Below are positions 18,371 through 27,093 of a stretch of 64,000 bases of DNA, one piece after another. Location: contig NZ_FOCV01000002.1 of NCBI RefSeq assembly GCF_900110205.1, forward strand, positions 124,001 through 188,000. The letters are read 5' to 3'. The notes under the pieces are model-generated. The model made no database searches. It was not told where the DNA came from and saw nothing but the letters and a program-made list of their open reading frames with translations. This DNA comes from Rhizobium tibeticum (GTDB lineage: Bacteria; Pseudomonadota; Alphaproteobacteria; Rhizobiales; Rhizobiaceae). The translations under genes and the position numbers were made by a program. The stretch's first letter is position 1; every line of letters starts with the position of its first letter.

Positions 18371-19321
18371 ATGGACAGTTCGATGATCGCCGATCGCCGC
18401 AGGCTTCGCCGCAAGGTCGGTTTCTGGCGCGTCGTCGCGGTATTGCTGCTCGTGGTATTGGGCTTCGCTGCTTACCGGGTATTCCTTGGCGACATAGCAA
18501 CCAGCCGGCCGCACGTCGCCCATGTGACCATTTCCGGGCTGATCACCGATGATGACGAGCTGCTGGAGCGGCTGAAAAAGATTGAAAAGAACGACGCGGT
18601 GAAGGCCGTCGTCGTCTCCATTTCCTCACCCGGCGGCACGACCTATGGCGGCGAGAGGGTCTTCAAGGCGATCCGCGCCATTGCCGCCAAGAAACCTGTT
18701 GTATCCGACGTGCGCACGCTGGCTGCTTCCGCCGGCTACATGATCGCGACCGCCGGCGACATGATTATTGCCGGAGACAGCTCGATCACCGGTTCGATCG
18801 GGGTGATCTTCCAATATCCGCAGGTCAAGCCGCTGCTCGACAAGATCGGCGTTTCAATCGAGGAGATCAAATCCTCACCGTTAAAGGCCGAGCCCTCGCC
18901 ATTCCATCCGGCGAGCGACGAGGCCAAGGCCATGATCAACAATATGATTGTTGACAGCTATGGGTGGTTCGTCGATCTGGTCGCCGAGCGCCGCAAGCTG
19001 CCGCGCGAGGACGTGCAGAAGCTTGCCGATGGCACCATTTTCACGGGCCGCCAGGCACTCAAGGTCAAGCTGATCGACCAGATCGGCGGGGCTGACGATA
19101 TCAGGGCCTACCTTGAGACACGCAAGGTCAGCAAGAGCTTGCCTGAGGTCGATTGGGACAAGAAGAGCAGCACGTCATTCCTGCTCGCAGACAGCGCGTC
19201 TCAGATCCTGACGCTGCTTGGCTACGACGATCTTGCCAAGGCTCGCGATCTCGGTGGAATCCTGCCGCAAAAGTTGCTCCTTGACGGGCTCCTTTCAGTT
19301 TGGCAGGTTGGCCATGACTGA
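18371..19321 (+). CDS. sppA: Signal peptide peptidase SppA (short, S49 family)
   Basis: Membrane-anchored serine protease that degrades cleaved signal peptides. The 316-residue length is the short form with one catalytic domain, as in Bacillus. There is one N-terminal membrane helix (residues 19-38). The nucleophile is predicted as Ser120 in LAASAGYMIATAGD and the general base as Lys172 in SSPLKAEPSPF, with a SSPGGTTYGGE strand between the helices. The ATG at 18371 follows a strong CTGGAGGAA site. ihfB follows after 29 bases; the pair sppA-ihfB is common in Rhizobiales. It is divergent from lptC. Confidence 0.93.
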   Translation: MDSSMIADRRRLRRKVGFWRVVAVLLLVVLGFAAYRVFLGDIATSRPHVAHVTISGLITDDDELLERLKKIEKNDAVKAVVVSISSPGGTTYGGERVFKAIRAIAAKKPVVSDVRTLAASAGYMIATAGDMIIAGDSSITGSIGVIFQYPQVKPLLDKIGVSIEEIKSSPLKAEPSPFHPASDEAKAMINNMIVDSYGWFVDLVAERRKLPREDVQKLADGTIFTGRQALKVKLIDQIGGADDIRAYLETRKVSKSLPEVDWDKKSSTSFLLADSASQILTLLGYDDLAKARDLGGILPQKLLLDGLLSVWQVGHD

Positions 19322-19350
19322 TAAGAAATCAATAATTTAAGGGGGCGAAA

Positions 19351-19650
19351 GTGATCAAGTCCGAACTGGTGCAGATAGTTGCAGCCCGCAACCCGCATCT
19401 TTACCATCGCGACGTCGAGAATATCGTCAACGCGGTGCTCGACGAGATCACCGACGCGCTTGCGGCGGGCAACCGCGTCGAGCTGCGCGGATTCGGTGCG
19501 TTCTCGGTAAAGAACCGCCCGTCCCGCTCAGGCCGCAACCCACGTACCGGCGATACCGTTTTCGTCGAGGAGAAGTGGGTTCCCTTCTTCAAGACCGGCA
19601 AGGAACTGCGCGAGCGCCTCAACCCGGGACAGGCCGACGAAGAGGATTGA
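19351..19650 (+). CDS. ihfB: Integration host factor subunit beta
   Basis: Sequence-specific DNA-bending protein subunit (HU/IHF fold), which works with IhfA in recombination and at sigma-54 promoters, where it loops activators onto RpoN holoenzyme. At 99 residues it is full length. The start [17 protein letters not shown] and the DNA-intercalating arm [15 protein letters not shown] with the conserved Pro are clear. The start codon is GTG at 19351, preceded by AAGGGGGCG. The slightly acidic tail (GQADEED) is normal for alphaproteobacterial IhfB. Follows sppA. Confidence 0.95.
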   Translation: MIKSELVQIVAARNPHLYHRDVENIVNAVLDEITDALAAGNRVELRGFGAFSVKNRPSRSGRNPRTGDTVFVEEKWVPFFKTGKELRERLNPGQADEED

Positions 19651-19773
19651 TCCTCGCCTGCATGGCAGCCTGCGGCAAGCCCGCACTTGAACTTGGCTCT
19701 TGGCCCACTATCCTGCTGACCAGATCAAAGCGCCGCGTCGACGACGGCGCGCGCTGAAATACGGAGGCCGAGC

Positions 19774-20106
19774 ATGGCGAAGAAGATCACCAACCTTTTG
19801 ATTTTTCTGCCACTTGGAATCATCTTCATCATCTTCTGCGTCGCCAACAGGCAAATCGTGACGCTCGCCTTCAATCCGTTCCGGCCGGATGACCAGGTCC
19901 TTTCCCTGTCGGCGCCGTTCTTCGTGTTCATTTTCATAACGCTGATCATCGGCATGTTGGTCGGGTCTGCTGCGACCTGGCTCACCCAGGGAAAATACCG
20001 CAAGCGTGCGCGCACCGAAGCCAAGGAAGCCGTTCGCTGGCAGACCGAGGCGGACCGCCACAAGACGCGGGCCGAGGAAATTGCGGGGCAGCTGCCGTCG
20101 AGGTGA
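19774..20106 (+). CDS. LapA-domain (DUF1049) inner-membrane protein
   Basis: A 110-residue protein with two membrane helices (about 8-25, LLIFLPLGIIFIIFCVANR, and 48-70, FFVFIFITLIIGMLVGSAAT) followed by a basic, charged, coiled-coil-like cytoplasmic tail (GKYRKRARTEAKEAVRWQTE). This is the LapA/YciS layout, assembling with LapB to control LpxC turnover in E. coli; in alphaproteobacteria the role is not established and no lapB is present here. It follows ihfB after 123 bases. In many rhizobia, as I recall, trpF comes next; here it is replaced by a protease-like gene. Confidence 0.8.
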   Translation: MAKKITNLLIFLPLGIIFIIFCVANRQIVTLAFNPFRPDDQVLSLSAPFFVFIFITLIIGMLVGSAATWLTQGKYRKRARTEAKEAVRWQTEADRHKTRAEEIAGQLPSR

Positions 20107-20296
20107 CGCGCCAGCCAGGGCCTAAAGGTTGGAGCGCGTCGACAAACCGGAGCGTGGCGCACAGGCTGAAATAAGGCCGAGCAAGCACTTGCAGCCATAG
20201 ACCCAGCTTCATAGCTATATAAAATAGAACCCAGTGCACATCTGCTAGGCACAGTCGTTTCGCGACACACGCCCCGCGCCTTGCGAGGATGAGACC

Positions 20297-21202
20297 ATGA
20301 ATATCGACGAAATCCTGCGGTCAGTCGTGGCCGTTCGCTCCTCAATTCCGGAAGATGCCTTTACAGCCGGCACGCTCGGCACCCGCCGGGAAGGCAGCGG
20401 CGTCGTCATCAAGCCATCCGGACTGGTCCTCACCATCGGCTACCTGATCACCGAGGCCGAGGAAGTTTGGCTGACCACGCTTGACGGGCGCGTCATCGCA
20501 GCCCATCCGCTCGCCTATGACCAGGAGACCGGGTTCGGCCTGCTTCAGGCGCTGGGGGATATCGGCCTACCGGCATTGGAATTCGGTGATGGCGCCGGAG
20601 CCAGCCTCGGCGACCCTGTCGTGCTGGCGGATGGCATCGGCCAGTTCGTGGAAGCCAGGATCGTGGCAAAGCAGGAGTTCGCCGGCTATTGGGAATATCT
20701 GCTCGATGAGGCAATCTTTACCACACCCGCCCACCCGTCCTGGGGCGGGGCCGCACTCATTGATGCCGAAGGAAAGCTGCTCGGGATCGGTTCACTGCGC
20801 CTGCAGATGAGCCAGAACGACGAGATTGCCGATATCAACATGATCGTGCCGATCAACCTGCTTCCGCCAATTCTCGATGACCTCATGACGCGCGGCCGCG
20901 TCAACAAGCCGCCGCGACCGTGGCTCGGAGCCTTTTCCGCGGAGAGCAACGGCGATGTGGTTGTGATGAGCGTGGCTGACGGAAGCCCGGCGGCTCAGGC
21001 CGGCTTGCGGCGAGGCGACATCATTTCCGAGATCCGCGATGGCGAAGTCGATGGCCTTGCCGATTTCTACCGCAAGGTCTGGAGCAGCGGCCCGGCCGGC
21101 GCGGAAATCCCGATGCGGGTGCTGCGCGACGGCCGTGAGGCGTGGCTGCGCATCAGGTCCGCCGATCGCAACGCTTTTCTGAGGAAGCCGCAACTGCAAT
21201 AG
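20297..21202 (+). CDS. Catalytically dead HtrA-like (S1C) protein with PDZ domain
   Basis: A 301-residue protein with a trypsin-fold domain (about 1-195) and a PDZ domain (about 207-285; WLGAFSAESNGDVVVMSVAD, SPAAQAGLRRGDIISEIRDG). Alignment by eye with DegP puts Tyr49 (LTIGYLI) at the catalytic His, Gly79 (DQETGFGLL) at the Asp and Trp149 (HPSWGGAAL) at the Ser, so all three triad residues are gone while the flanking fold motifs remain. There is no signal peptide or membrane helix, so it is probably cytoplasmic, unlike DegP. The ATG at 20297 follows GCGAGGATGA. Likely a binding or adaptor protein rather than a protease; its partner is unknown. Confidence 0.85.
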   Translation: MNIDEILRSVVAVRSSIPEDAFTAGTLGTRREGSGVVIKPSGLVLTIGYLITEAEEVWLTTLDGRVIAAHPLAYDQETGFGLLQALGDIGLPALEFGDGAGASLGDPVVLADGIGQFVEARIVAKQEFAGYWEYLLDEAIFTTPAHPSWGGAALIDAEGKLLGIGSLRLQMSQNDEIADINMIVPINLLPPILDDLMTRGRVNKPPRPWLGAFSAESNGDVVVMSVADGSPAAQAGLRRGDIISEIRDGEVDGLADFYRKVWSSGPAGAEIPMRVLRDGREAWLRIRSADRNAFLRKPQLQ

Positions 21203-21225
21203 GCCTGCCAAGCTGAAGAACGATG

Positions 21226-21699
21226 CTAGACGGCCGGATAGAAACTCATCTCTTCATAGTCGCCCTCCGCTGACGTGCCCGATCCCGTGACGATGAAACC
21301 CTTGGAGCGATAAAAGGCGTTCGCGCGATCGTTTTTGACCAGGCATTTCAGCCGATACTTTTTATGTGGCCAACCCGGCAGCGCCGCAAGCAGGGCAGCG
21401 CCGATCCCCTGCCCTCGCCAGAATTTGCTGACATAAAGCATGTGAATGAAATCGTCCGGCGCCCACAGTGTCATGAAACCTGCGGCCTCGCCGTTCGGTG
21501 CCTCTGCGAGCCACAGATGTTCGCCCTGCATGTGGGCTTTGAAGTCCTCGTGGCGGAAGCTGGCGGGATCAACCCACACGAAGGTCTCGCGGCGGACAGC
21601 CAGATATATGTCGGCAAGTCGCTCCAAATCCGACTGACGTGGCGATCTGATGGTCCACTCTACGGATTGTGGCTTCGTCTGGACGGAGAAATCTGTCAA
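21226..21699 (-). CDS. GNAT-family N-acetyltransferase
   Basis: A 157-residue acetyltransferase-fold protein. The acetyl-CoA loop is present as FWRGQGIGAALLAAL, after a central strand (DDFIHMLYVS) and before the NDRANAFYRSKGFIVTGSG strand-helix typical of the fold. The only plausible start is a TTG at 21699. It lies in frame behind the TAA of the upstream CoxG-like gene, with AAGGG seven bases before it; no ATG occurs before the fold begins. Substrate unknown. It follows the CoxG-like gene by nine bases and is likely co-translated with it. Confidence 0.82.
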   Translation of the reverse strand: MTDFSVQTKPQSVEWTIRSPRQSDLERLADIYLAVRRETFVWVDPASFRHEDFKAHMQGEHLWLAEAPNGEAAGFMTLWAPDDFIHMLYVSKFWRGQGIGAALLAALPGWPHKKYRLKCLVKNDRANAFYRSKGFIVTGSGTSAEGDYEEMSFYPAV

Positions 21700-21708
21700 T
21701 TCGGACCC

Positions 21709-22161
21709 TTATTCTGCGGCCTTGGCACTGACGGCAGCGTTGAAACTGGAAAAGAATTGCTGCGCCAGCTTCGTGGATGTCGAGTCGATCAATCGCGCGC
21801 CGAGCTGCGCGATCTTGCCACCAACCTGGGCTTTTGCCTCATACTGCAGGACCGTCTCGCCGCCGTCGTCCTTCAGCACCACATCGGCGCCCCCCTTGGC
21901 GAAACCGGCAATACCGCCTTTGCCCTCGCCCGAGATCGTATAGCTTTGCGGCGCCTTGATGTTGGATAACAAGACCTCGCCGTTGAACGTTGCAGAAACC
22001 GGACCGATTTTGACCTTCACCACCGCTGTCAGCTCGGTCGGAGATTTCATCTCCAGGCTCTGACAGCCCGGAATGCACTGCTTCAATACCTCAGGGTCGT
22101 TGAGCGCTGCCCATACGACATCCCGAGGAGCGGTAATCCGTTCTTCGCCGGTCAAGTCCAT
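21709..22161 (-). CDS. CoxG-like SRPBCC-fold protein (carbon monoxide dehydrogenase subunit G family)
   Basis: A 150-residue START/SRPBCC hydrophobic-pocket protein of the CoxG family. The hallmark N-terminus is MDLTGEERITAPRDVVWAAL followed by NDPEVLKQCIPGCQSLE, and the C-terminal half has GGKIAQLGARLIDSTSTKLA. CoxG recruits CO dehydrogenase to the membrane in Oligotropha, but no coxMSL genes are near, so the function here is open. The ATG at 22161 is chosen because GGGAGG lies eight bases upstream; the same frame stays open to 23226 but that part runs antisense to the methyltransferase gene. Divergent from that gene with 117 bases between. Confidence 0.88.
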   Translation of the reverse strand: MDLTGEERITAPRDVVWAALNDPEVLKQCIPGCQSLEMKSPTELTAVVKVKIGPVSATFNGEVLLSNIKAPQSYTISGEGKGGIAGFAKGGADVVLKDDGGETVLQYEAKAQVGGKIAQLGARLIDSTSTKLAQQFFSSFNAAVSAKAAE

Positions 22162-22278
22162 CCGAAATCCTCCCATTTCGACCTGCCTCAATTTATCACA
22201 GCCGGAAAGCGCTTTGCCAAGGTGAAACGGAATGCTATTTGCACGGGCTCTATCAAATTGAAACACGCGGAAGATCAC

Positions 22279-23367
22279 GTGAGACAGAAAGAACGCCGGC
22301 CGGGCCTGAAATCCGCCGCCGGCCCCTCCGGCGCACGCCGCGCCGACGATCGAGGCACACGCCCGGCGAAGCCCGCGCCAGCCCGTGAGAAGGTGCGCGA
22401 ACCGGCCTCCGTGCCTGTCGCCATCGACCGGCCGCTGATGGCGCGTACGGGCGAGCGTCCGGCCGAACGCGTGCCCGTCATCCTCGAATCCCTTGGCGCA
22501 GGCGACTTCCATCTGATCGACAGCGGCAACGGCGAAAAGCTGGAGCAATACGGTCCCTACCGGATCGTGCGCCCGGAAGGCCAGGCGCTGTGGCAGCCAT
22601 CGTTGCCAAAGCAGGTCTGGGAAAAGGTCGATGCCGTCTTCACCGGCGATACCGACGAGGAAGGCACAGGGCGCTGGCGCTTTCCCAAGGAAGCGCTCGG
22701 CGAGACCTGGCCGCTCAATCTGCTCGGTGTGGATTTCTACGGCCGCTTCACGTCGTTCCGCCACGTCGGCGTCTTTCCCGAGCAGATCGTCCACTGGACC
22801 TGGATGAAGCAGCAGGTGGAGGCCGCCGGGCGGCCGCTGAAGGTGCTGAACCTCTTCGGCTACACCGGTGTCGCCTCCCTGGTTGCGGCAGCCGCCGGAG
22901 CGGAGGTCACGCATGTGGACGCTTCCAAGAAGGCAATCGGTTGGGCGCGCGAAAACCAGGCGCTGAGCCGGCTGGAGAAGGCGCCGATCCGCTGGATCTG
23001 CGAGGACGCGATGAAGTTCATCCTGCGCGAGGAACGCCGTGGTAACAGCTACGACATCATCCTGACCGACCCGCCGAAATTCGGCCGCGGACCGAATGGC
23101 GAGGTTTGGCATCTCTTCGAGCATCTGCCGCTGATGCTCGATATCTGCCGCGAGATCCTGTCTGCGAAGGCGGTTGGGCTGGTGCTCACGGCCTATTCGA
23201 TCCGGGCGAGCTTCTATTCGATCCATGAACTGATGCGCGAGACGATGCGCGGCGCCGGCGGGGCCGTCGAATCCGGCGAGCTCGTCATTCGCGAGGCCGG
23301 ACTGGACGGCAAAGCGCCGGGACGCGCACTCTCCACCTCCCTCTTCTCCCGCTGGGTGCCGAAATGA
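22279..23367 (+). CDS. Class I SAM-dependent rRNA methyltransferase (RlmI-like)
   Basis: Methyltransferase of 362 residues. A Rossmann core with the SAM motif LNLFGYTGVASLVAAAAGAE (about residues 195-215) and the catalytic-type motif LTDPPKFGRG (about 273-282) matches the rRNA cytosine-C5 group (RlmI/YccW and relatives). The first 50 residues are basic and rich in Ala, Pro and Arg, probably an RNA-binding extension. The start is a GTG at 22279 with GGAAG upstream; an ATG at 22222 in frame would add 19 residues and cannot be excluded. It overlaps the next methyltransferase gene by four bases (ATGA), so these two and lspA form a coupled operon. Exact rRNA position is inferred only by family. 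Confidence 0.85.
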   Translation: MRQKERRPGLKSAAGPSGARRADDRGTRPAKPAPAREKVREPASVPVAIDRPLMARTGERPAERVPVILESLGAGDFHLIDSGNGEKLEQYGPYRIVRPEGQALWQPSLPKQVWEKVDAVFTGDTDEEGTGRWRFPKEALGETWPLNLLGVDFYGRFTSFRHVGVFPEQIVHWTWMKQQVEAAGRPLKVLNLFGYTGVASLVAAAAGAEVTHVDASKKAIGWARENQALSRLEKAPIRWICEDAMKFILREERRGNSYDIILTDPPKFGRGPNGEVWHLFEHLPLMLDICREILSAKAVGLVLTAYSIRASFYSIHELMRETMRGAGGAVESGELVIREAGLDGKAPGRALSTSLFSRWVPK

Positions 23368-24224
23368 GCCATGAACACCGGGGCCACGGCCCGCATAAGG
23401 TCGGGCACGTCAAAGAGGTCACTTCGCTCGCCAATCCGATCATCAAAGACATCAAGGCGCTGACGAACAAGAAGTCGCGCGAAGAGAGCGGCACCTTCAT
23501 GGCCGAGGGACTGAAGCTGGTGATCGATGCGATTGAGCTCGGCTGGACGATCCGCACGCTGGTTTACGCCAAGGCCGCCAAGGGCAAACCGCTGGTCGAG
23601 CAGATGGCGACAAAGACCGTCGCCTCCGGCGGGCTGGTGCTGGAGGTCAGCGAGAAGGTGATCTCCTCGATCACCCGGCGCGACAATCCGCAGATGGTGG
23701 TCGGCATCTTCGAAAGCCGCTGGAAGCCCCTCCGCGAGATCCACCCGAAGCAGGGTGAGACCTGGATCGCCCTCGACCGCGTGCGCGACCCCGGCAATCT
23801 CGGCACGATCATCCGCACAGCCGATGCTGCTGGTGCCTCCGGCGTGATCCTTGTCGGCGAGACGACCGATCCCTTCTCGCTGGAAACGGTGCGCGCCACC
23901 ATGGGCTCGGTGTTTGCCGTTCCCGTCGCCCGCGCGACACCGGAAGAATTCATTTCGTGGAAGAAACATGCCGGCGTCTCCGTCGTCGCGACGCACCTGG
24001 CAGGCTCGGTCGACTACCGGACGATCGACTACAAGAAGAGGCCCATCGTGATCCTGATGGGCAACGAGCAGTCCGGCCTGCCAGAGCATCTTGCCAAGGA
24101 AGCCGACGCGCTTGCACGCATTCCGCAGCAGGGCCGCGCCGACTCGCTCAATCTTGCCGTCGCGAGCGCCGTCATGCTGTTCGAGGCGCGGCGCCATCTC
24201 CTCTCACTCGACGAGGCCAAATGA
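23364..24224 (+). CDS. TrmH/SpoU-family RNA 2'-O-methyltransferase
   Basis: A 286-residue SPOUT enzyme. An N-terminal substrate-binding region ([36 protein letters not shown]) is followed by the knotted catalytic domain with motif 1 [20 protein letters not shown], motif 2 [12 protein letters not shown] and motif 3 [18 protein letters not shown]. The N-terminal L30e-like region points to the rRNA-modifying RlmB/AviRb type rather than tRNA TrmH, but the target base is not certain. The start ATG overlaps the previous stop (ATGA), and its stop overlaps the lspA start in the same way. Confidence 0.92.
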   Translation: MSHEHRGHGPHKVGHVKEVTSLANPIIKDIKALTNKKSREESGTFMAEGLKLVIDAIELGWTIRTLVYAKAAKGKPLVEQMATKTVASGGLVLEVSEKVISSITRRDNPQMVVGIFESRWKPLREIHPKQGETWIALDRVRDPGNLGTIIRTADAAGASGVILVGETTDPFSLETVRATMGSVFAVPVARATPEEFISWKKHAGVSVVATHLAGSVDYRTIDYKKRPIVILMGNEQSGLPEHLAKEADALARIPQQGRADSLNLAVASAVMLFEARRHLLSLDEAK

Positions 24225-24724
24225 CCGAACAGACGCTAGAACGCCCCACACTGTTTGCCCGCCCGTTGCCGATCCTGGTCTTCATCATCATCGCCGTCGT
24301 GCTCGACCAGATCGTCAAGATCGTCGTCGACCATACGCTGCCGCTGCAGGAGCCGGTGCATCTCATCCCGATGTTGGCCCTCTACCGGACCTACAATCTC
24401 GGCGTCGCCTTCTCCATGCTGTCGGGCATGGATGGCTGGTTTATCGTCGGCATGCGCCTGATCATCGTCGCTTTCGTCATCTGGCTCTGGCATCGCACCG
24501 GCAAGCAACGCACCTTCGCCCATCTCGGCTATGCGCTGATCATCGCCGGCGCGCTTGGCAACCTGATCGATCGTTTCCTCTACGGTCACGTGATCGACTA
24601 CATCCTGTTTCATACCGAAACATGGTCGTTCGCCGTCTTCAACCTGGCCGACAGTTTTATCACCATCGGCGCGGGATGCGTGATTCTGGATGAGCTGATA
24701 CAACCTAAAAACGCAGACCGTTAA
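24221..24724 (+). CDS. lspA: Lipoprotein signal peptidase (signal peptidase II)
   Basis: Inner-membrane aspartyl protease that removes the signal peptide from prolipoproteins after Lgt has added diacylglycerol. It has 167 residues with four membrane helices. The catalytic aspartates are in [19 protein letters not shown] and [14 protein letters not shown], and [10 protein letters not shown] is the conserved N-terminal loop. The ATG at 24221 overlaps the upstream methyltransferase stop by four bases. The same lipoprotein pathway is completed by Lnt (49233-50834). Followed 55 bases later by a histidine kinase gene. Confidence 0.96.
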   Translation: MTEQTLERPTLFARPLPILVFIIIAVVLDQIVKIVVDHTLPLQEPVHLIPMLALYRTYNLGVAFSMLSGMDGWFIVGMRLIIVAFVIWLWHRTGKQRTFAHLGYALIIAGALGNLIDRFLYGHVIDYILFHTETWSFAVFNLADSFITIGAGCVILDELIQPKNADR

Positions 24725-24779
24725 AATCTTAGCGGTTTGCTGAAGGCATTTGGAACCGCCGCCATGTTATCCGGCGGCC

Positions 24780-27050
24780 ATGCAAGGTCTCGGTCAATTG
24801 CACGAAAGGCTTGCCGCCGCGTTCGGGTGGCCTACCGCTCATCGCGAAGGTGAGCGGGGTTCGGATGCTGCTGCTTATCAAACCGAGTTCGTTTCTCCGC
24901 AAGTCCAACGCAACCGCGTGGGCCGCAAGCTTCTGTCATGGTGGTTGGGCGGCCTTGGACTTGTTGCCGGCTCTGTCCTTGTCGCCATGGCGCAGGCGGG
25001 GGGGCCGTTGCTGCTTTCGATCGGCCTCGGCGTCGCCGCACTTGCCTTTATCGTGCTTCTCGCAATCCTTTCGACCGCCAGGCAGAGAAGTTCGAGGAAG
25101 TACCCCACCGGCGTCTCCTCTGCATGGACCCAGGGTGCGGCTCTCTTTGCCGATATCCATGACGCGCTTGGCGACATTACCGTCACGCGCCACATGGATC
25201 GGCGCATCGTCGGCACCAATGAGGCGTTTCGTCGGCTGACGGGCCGGCTCAATCCCGAGGGGCTAACCTGTGAGGAAATCGGCATCGCCTTTCGTCCCGG
25301 CACGGCGCCGCATCGCTTCGAGGTGGAGATTTCGACACCCGAGGGCCAGCGCATCTACTTCTGGCGTGATGTCGTTACCCGCGACCCGGCCGACGGACGG
25401 CTGCTGCTCCAGAGTATCGCTCGCGATGTCACCGAAGAACGGCTGACGGCACAAGCCCGCGAGGAGGCCCGGCAGAAAGCCGAATACAACAGTGCCGCCA
25501 AATCGCGCCTGCTTGCCACCGTCAGCCATGAGATCCGCACGCCGCTATCCGGCATCCTCGGCATGACGCATCTGCTGACCGAAACCCGACTGACGCAGGA
25601 ACAGCAGAACTATCTCACAGGCATCCGCCAATCCGGCTATGCATTGACACAGCTGGTCGAAGACCTTCTTGACTTCTCGACTATCGAGGTTGGTCGTTTC
25701 CAGCTGCGTCCGCGGGCGGAATCGCTTCGCAAGCTGCTTGAGAGCGTCGTCGAAATGCTCGCCCACCGCGCCCATGAAAAAGGTATCGAGATCGGGGCGA
25801 CGGTTTCTTCCGAGTTGCCGGAACTCATGAGCTTCGATCCGGCGCGCCTGCGTCAGGTCCTCTTCAACGTCATCGGCAACGCCGTGAAATTCACGCAGGC
25901 GGGCGGCGTTTTCGTGCGGGCATCGCTGCAGGGCAACGACGTCCTGATCAGCGTCACCGACACCGGGCCCGGCATGACCGCGGAAGAACAGAACCGCATC
26001 TTCGGCGAGTTCGAGCAGGGTGGAACGCCGATCGAGAAGAGCGCCGGGACGGGTCTTGGCCTCTCGATTTCCGCCCGTATCATGCGCGAGTTCGGCGGCT
26101 CGCTTACGGTGGCCAGCGAGAAAGGAACCGGCAGCGAATTCAGCATCCGGTTCCCGATCGACATTCCGGAGGAAGGCCGTGGTCGCCACAACGCCGTGCT
26201 TGCCGGCAGCGTCGTGCTGCTGCTGGCGCCTGCCGGTGCGGCGCGCATGGCGATATCAGAGACGATCGCAACGCTCGGCGGCGATTGCCACCTGGTGACA
26301 GATGGCACGAGCGCGCATGACATGTTGCTCGCCATGGCGTCGCGCGGCCGCCGGCCGACTGACATCATCGTCGACCACCGCATGTCGGCAGAGTTCGCCG
26401 ACCACCTCGCCGACCGTGCCGAGATCGCGGCACTCGGTCTGCGCAAGATCTTCCTGGTCAACCCCGAAGAGCGCAACGCCCATCCCCTCGACCTGTTCGA
26501 CGCCTGGCTGATACGGCCGCTGCGCGAACAGTCGCTGATCGACGTGCTGCGTGGGCGGATGCGCGGGATGGAAAAGCGCGATGCGTTGAACGACAACCAG
26601 CCCGGGTTCAGCGTCTCCATCCCCGAAGCCGGGCTCCAGGGCGGGCTGCGCATTCTGCTCGCGGAAGATGACCCGATCAACGCTATGCTCATTCGGGCAA
26701 TGCTCGAAAAGGCCGGCCATACCGTCGAGCACGTCGAACATTTCGAAACGCTTCTCGACCGTGCGCTATCAGAGCGAAGCGTGCGCCCCGATATCGTGAT
26801 CAGCGATCTTTCCATGCCGGGCGGCGACGGTATCGATATGCTTGGCCGGCTACGCGGCCATGAGCGCCGACTCGATGTTCCGCCCGTCCCGATCATTGTA
26901 CTGACCGCCGACAAGCGCGACGAATCCCGTAGACAAGTCTTGCTGAATGGTGCAAACCGCGTCATGGTAAAGCCGGTTGACCCGATAAGGTTGCTGACGG
27001 AAGTCCAAGCTGTTGCTGCGCTTTCGGCCCGCCGCGCGGAAGCGCGGTAG
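24780..27050 (+). CDS. Hybrid sensor histidine kinase with degenerate and intact receiver domains
   Basis: A 756-residue membrane kinase. Two helices near residues 50-95 anchor it. A PAS-like domain follows (about 125-225), then HisKA with the phospho-His in ATVSHEIRTPLSGILGM and HATPase_c (NAVKF, DTGPGM, GTGLGLSI). After that comes a receiver-like region (about 465-590) with LLLAPAGAAR where an acidic pair should be, although IIVDHRMS keeps an Asp. The last 120 residues are a full receiver (LLAEDDPIN, DIVISDLSMPG, LTADK, KPVDP). The ATG at 24780 has no clear ribosome-binding site; a TTG at 24750 is an alternative. It lies between lspA and olsB. Signal unknown. Confidence 0.9.
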   Translation: MQGLGQLHERLAAAFGWPTAHREGERGSDAAAYQTEFVSPQVQRNRVGRKLLSWWLGGLGLVAGSVLVAMAQAGGPLLLSIGLGVAALAFIVLLAILSTARQRSSRKYPTGVSSAWTQGAALFADIHDALGDITVTRHMDRRIVGTNEAFRRLTGRLNPEGLTCEEIGIAFRPGTAPHRFEVEISTPEGQRIYFWRDVVTRDPADGRLLLQSIARDVTEERLTAQAREEARQKAEYNSAAKSRLLATVSHEIRTPLSGILGMTHLLTETRLTQEQQNYLTGIRQSGYALTQLVEDLLDFSTIEVGRFQLRPRAESLRKLLESVVEMLAHRAHEKGIEIGATVSSELPELMSFDPARLRQVLFNVIGNAVKFTQAGGVFVRASLQGNDVLISVTDTGPGMTAEEQNRIFGEFEQGGTPIEKSAGTGLGLSISARIMREFGGSLTVASEKGTGSEFSIRFPIDIPEEGRGRHNAVLAGSVVLLLAPAGAARMAISETIATLGGDCHLVTDGTSAHDMLLAMASRGRRPTDIIVDHRMSAEFADHLADRAEIAALGLRKIFLVNPEERNAHPLDLFDAWLIRPLREQSLIDVLRGRMRGMEKRDALNDNQPGFSVSIPEAGLQGGLRILLAEDDPINAMLIRAMLEKAGHTVEHVEHFETLLDRALSERSVRPDIVISDLSMPGGDGIDMLGRLRGHERRLDVPPVPIIVLTADKRDESRRQVLLNGANRVMVKPVDPIRLLTEVQAVAALSARRAEAR

Positions 27051-27058
27051 CCATCAAA

Positions 27059-27089
27059 CAACCGGCACGCTTCTTGCGTGTGGCGGTTG
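27059..27089 (+). terminator. Hairpin after the histidine kinase gene
   Basis: CAACCG (27059-27064) pairs with CGGTTG (27084-27089), and CACGC (27066-27070) pairs with GCGTG (27076-27080) around a TTCTT loop. It starts nine bases after the kinase stop. There is no T-run after it, so it is a weak or factor-assisted terminator, or an mRNA-stabilising stem. Confidence 0.45.
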
Positions 27090-27093
27090 TATG

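Noticed and set aside
22162-23226. Upstream extension of the CoxG-like gene to 505 residues
   Set aside because: The added part runs antisense to the RlmI-like gene and is Arg/His-rich; a good ribosome-binding site precedes the ATG at 22161.
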